DNA of 64,000 nt, taken from NCBI RefSeq assembly GCF_030687145.1, contig NZ_CP117460.1, forward strand, positions 4,774,001 through 4,838,000, in the 5' to 3' direction. Origin of the DNA: Pseudomonas sp. FP1742. GTDB taxonomy: Bacteria > Pseudomonadota > Gammaproteobacteria > Pseudomonadales > Pseudomonadaceae. Both the position numbers and the translations under genes were made by a program. Positions 63,227 to 64,000 of this stretch are shown piece after piece; positions within the stretch are counted from its first letter, which is position 1; every line of letters starts with the position of its first letter. Under the pieces are notes generated by a model. That model worked only from the letters and a program-made list of their open reading frames with translations. It made no database searches and had not been told where the DNA came from.

Positions 63227-63854
63227 AGGCAGCGCGCTCCAGCCAGCGGCCGAGCAACGGTGACAACTCACTCAAGGGCTGGTAACCATTGGTCAGCAGC
63301 GCCAATTGACCATCACGCTCAGCCAGCAAGGTCGGAAAACCGGCAATGCCCAAGTCCTGGACCCAAGTGAAATCGGCGGCGGTCGCTGCGTGCTGATCGG
63401 CGCGGTCGAACGCGGCGGCAAACTCGATGCGCGGCAAACCGGCCTGCTCCGCCAGCTCCACCAGCACGCTGGCGTGGGTGACGTCGCGACCTTCGGCGTA
63501 GAACGCATGCTGGATCAACCCGAGCAATGTCCAGGCGCAATCCGGTGCCAGGCTTCGCGCCGTCACCAGGGCCCGACAGGCAGGCTCGGTGTCGTAGACA
63601 AACCCGTCGGGCAACGCGCCTTCAAACTTGAACGGTTGGCCGGTGGCCTCGTGAACCGCCTGCCAGTGCTCAAGGATGTAGCGCCGGGTGGTCGGCTCCA
63701 ACGCCGCGCCACTGCCGGTGCGCAAACCACCCACCACCAGATGCAACTCCACACCTGCCGCCTGCGCCTGCTCAACCAGCGCTTTGGCTACCGGAGCGAA
63801 GCCCCAGCACCAGGAACACATCGGATCCATCACATAGAGCAGGCGTGCAGACAT
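63219..63854 (-). CDS. DsbA family protein (FrnE-like thioredoxin fold)
   Basis: This 211-residue protein has the CxxC site CSWC (Cys13, Cys16) in YVMDPMCSWCWGFAPV and the cis-Pro loop GIAGFPTLLAE. A helical insertion between them is typical of DsbA/FrnE-type oxidoreductases. No signal peptide is present, so it acts in the cytoplasm. It overlaps the ABC exporter gene by eight bases, indicating coupled translation. The redox partner is unknown. Confidence 0.9.
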   Translation of the reverse strand: MSARLLYVMDPMCSWCWGFAPVAKALVEQAQAAGVELHLVVGGLRTGSGAALEPTTRRYILEHWQAVHEATGQPFKFEGALPDGFVYDTEPACRALVTARSLAPDCAWTLLGLIQHAFYAEGRDVTHASVLVELAEQAGLPRIEFAAAFDRADQHAATAADFTWVQDLGIAGFPTLLAERDGQLALLTNGYQPLSELSPLLGRWLERAACA

Positions 63855-63857
63855 GGT

Positions 63858-64000
63858 TCAAGCCTCGGAAGCGGATTGCTTGTAGTTGTAACCGATCGGG
63901 TGCGGCATGTTGCGCGCCTTGGCCAGTTCGATCTGCTTCTGTCGATCGATGGCACTGCGACGGGTTTTCTCGCTCAGCTTATCCCAGCAATGCGGGCAAC
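63858..64000 (-). CDS. Uncharacterised protein (partial, N-terminus outside window)
   Basis: The minus strand is open from the window edge to a TGA at 63858-63860, giving the last 46 or so residues: [19 protein letters not shown] at the beginning and [16 protein letters not shown] at the end. The CPHC pair may be half of a zinc ribbon or a redox site. The stop is three bases before the DsbA-family start, so it is in the same operon. The family was not recognised. Confidence 0.6.
   Translation of the reverse strand, partial: CPHCWDKLSEKTRRSAIDRQKQIELAKARNMPHPIGYNYKQSASEA

Overview
The window looks like a chromosomal segment of a fluorescent-type Pseudomonas, most likely the P. fluorescens group. 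The support is the serC-pheA-hisC-tyrA/aroA-cmk-rpsA-ihfB gene order with its TyrA-AroA fusion, a polysaccharide locus lying between ihfB and wbpM, the ubiG-mupP-yciK block, and many REP-type palindromes with the core GTGGGAGCGGGCTTGC. No tRNA, rRNA, CRISPR array, intact insertion sequence or prophage was seen. All gene calls come from reading the sequence and from knowledge of protein families; no database search was run.

Layout. 0-2 kb: a partial CHAD-domain gene, a small lipoprotein and a patatin-like hydrolase. 2.1-10.2 kb: the high-affinity potassium system kdpFABC with its sensor/regulator pair kdpDE, all on the minus strand, with REP-type repeats sitting inside the operon. 10.3-16 kb: a truncated ethanolamine-permease pseudogene that begins right after a REP pair, a DUF2897 gene, a GntR/DUF1989 pair, a FabF-like synthase with an SDR partner, and a ComEA-like helix-hairpin-helix protein with a clear terminator.

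16-39 kb: an O-antigen type locus, visibly richer in A+T in several parts, bounded by wbpM and ihfB. It encodes dTDP-sugar synthesis (rmlB, rmlD, rmlA, but no rmlC), a possible dTDP-rhamnose 4-epimerase, WbpM / WbpV-K-like / WbpL-like enzymes for the lipid-linked starter sugar, an ABC exporter (wzm-wzt), at least six glycosyltransferases including an 815-residue two-module one, a TylF-like methyltransferase, a hexapeptide acyltransferase and an MBOAT/SGNH-like O-acylation pair. Neither Wzx nor Wzy was seen, so the polymer is probably completed in the cytoplasm and exported by Wzm/Wzt.

39-51 kb: conserved core genes lapA, ihfB, rpsA (with a three-hairpin leader and a strong terminator), cmk, tyrA-aroA, hisC, pheA, serC and gyrA. 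51-64 kb: mtnA and a divergent MTA/SAH-deaminase-like gene, ubiG, mupP and yciK, a diguanylate cyclase behind a long structured leader, a TenA/PqqC-like protein translationally linked to a GGDEF-EAL protein, an ABC exporter overlapping a DsbA-family gene, and a gene cut by the window edge.

The least explained pieces are the two-module transferase and the capping or decoration genes of the O-antigen locus, the structured region before the diguanylate cyclase, the GC-rich block between wzm and wbpL, and a composite ~115-130 bp repeat present in two opposite orientations.
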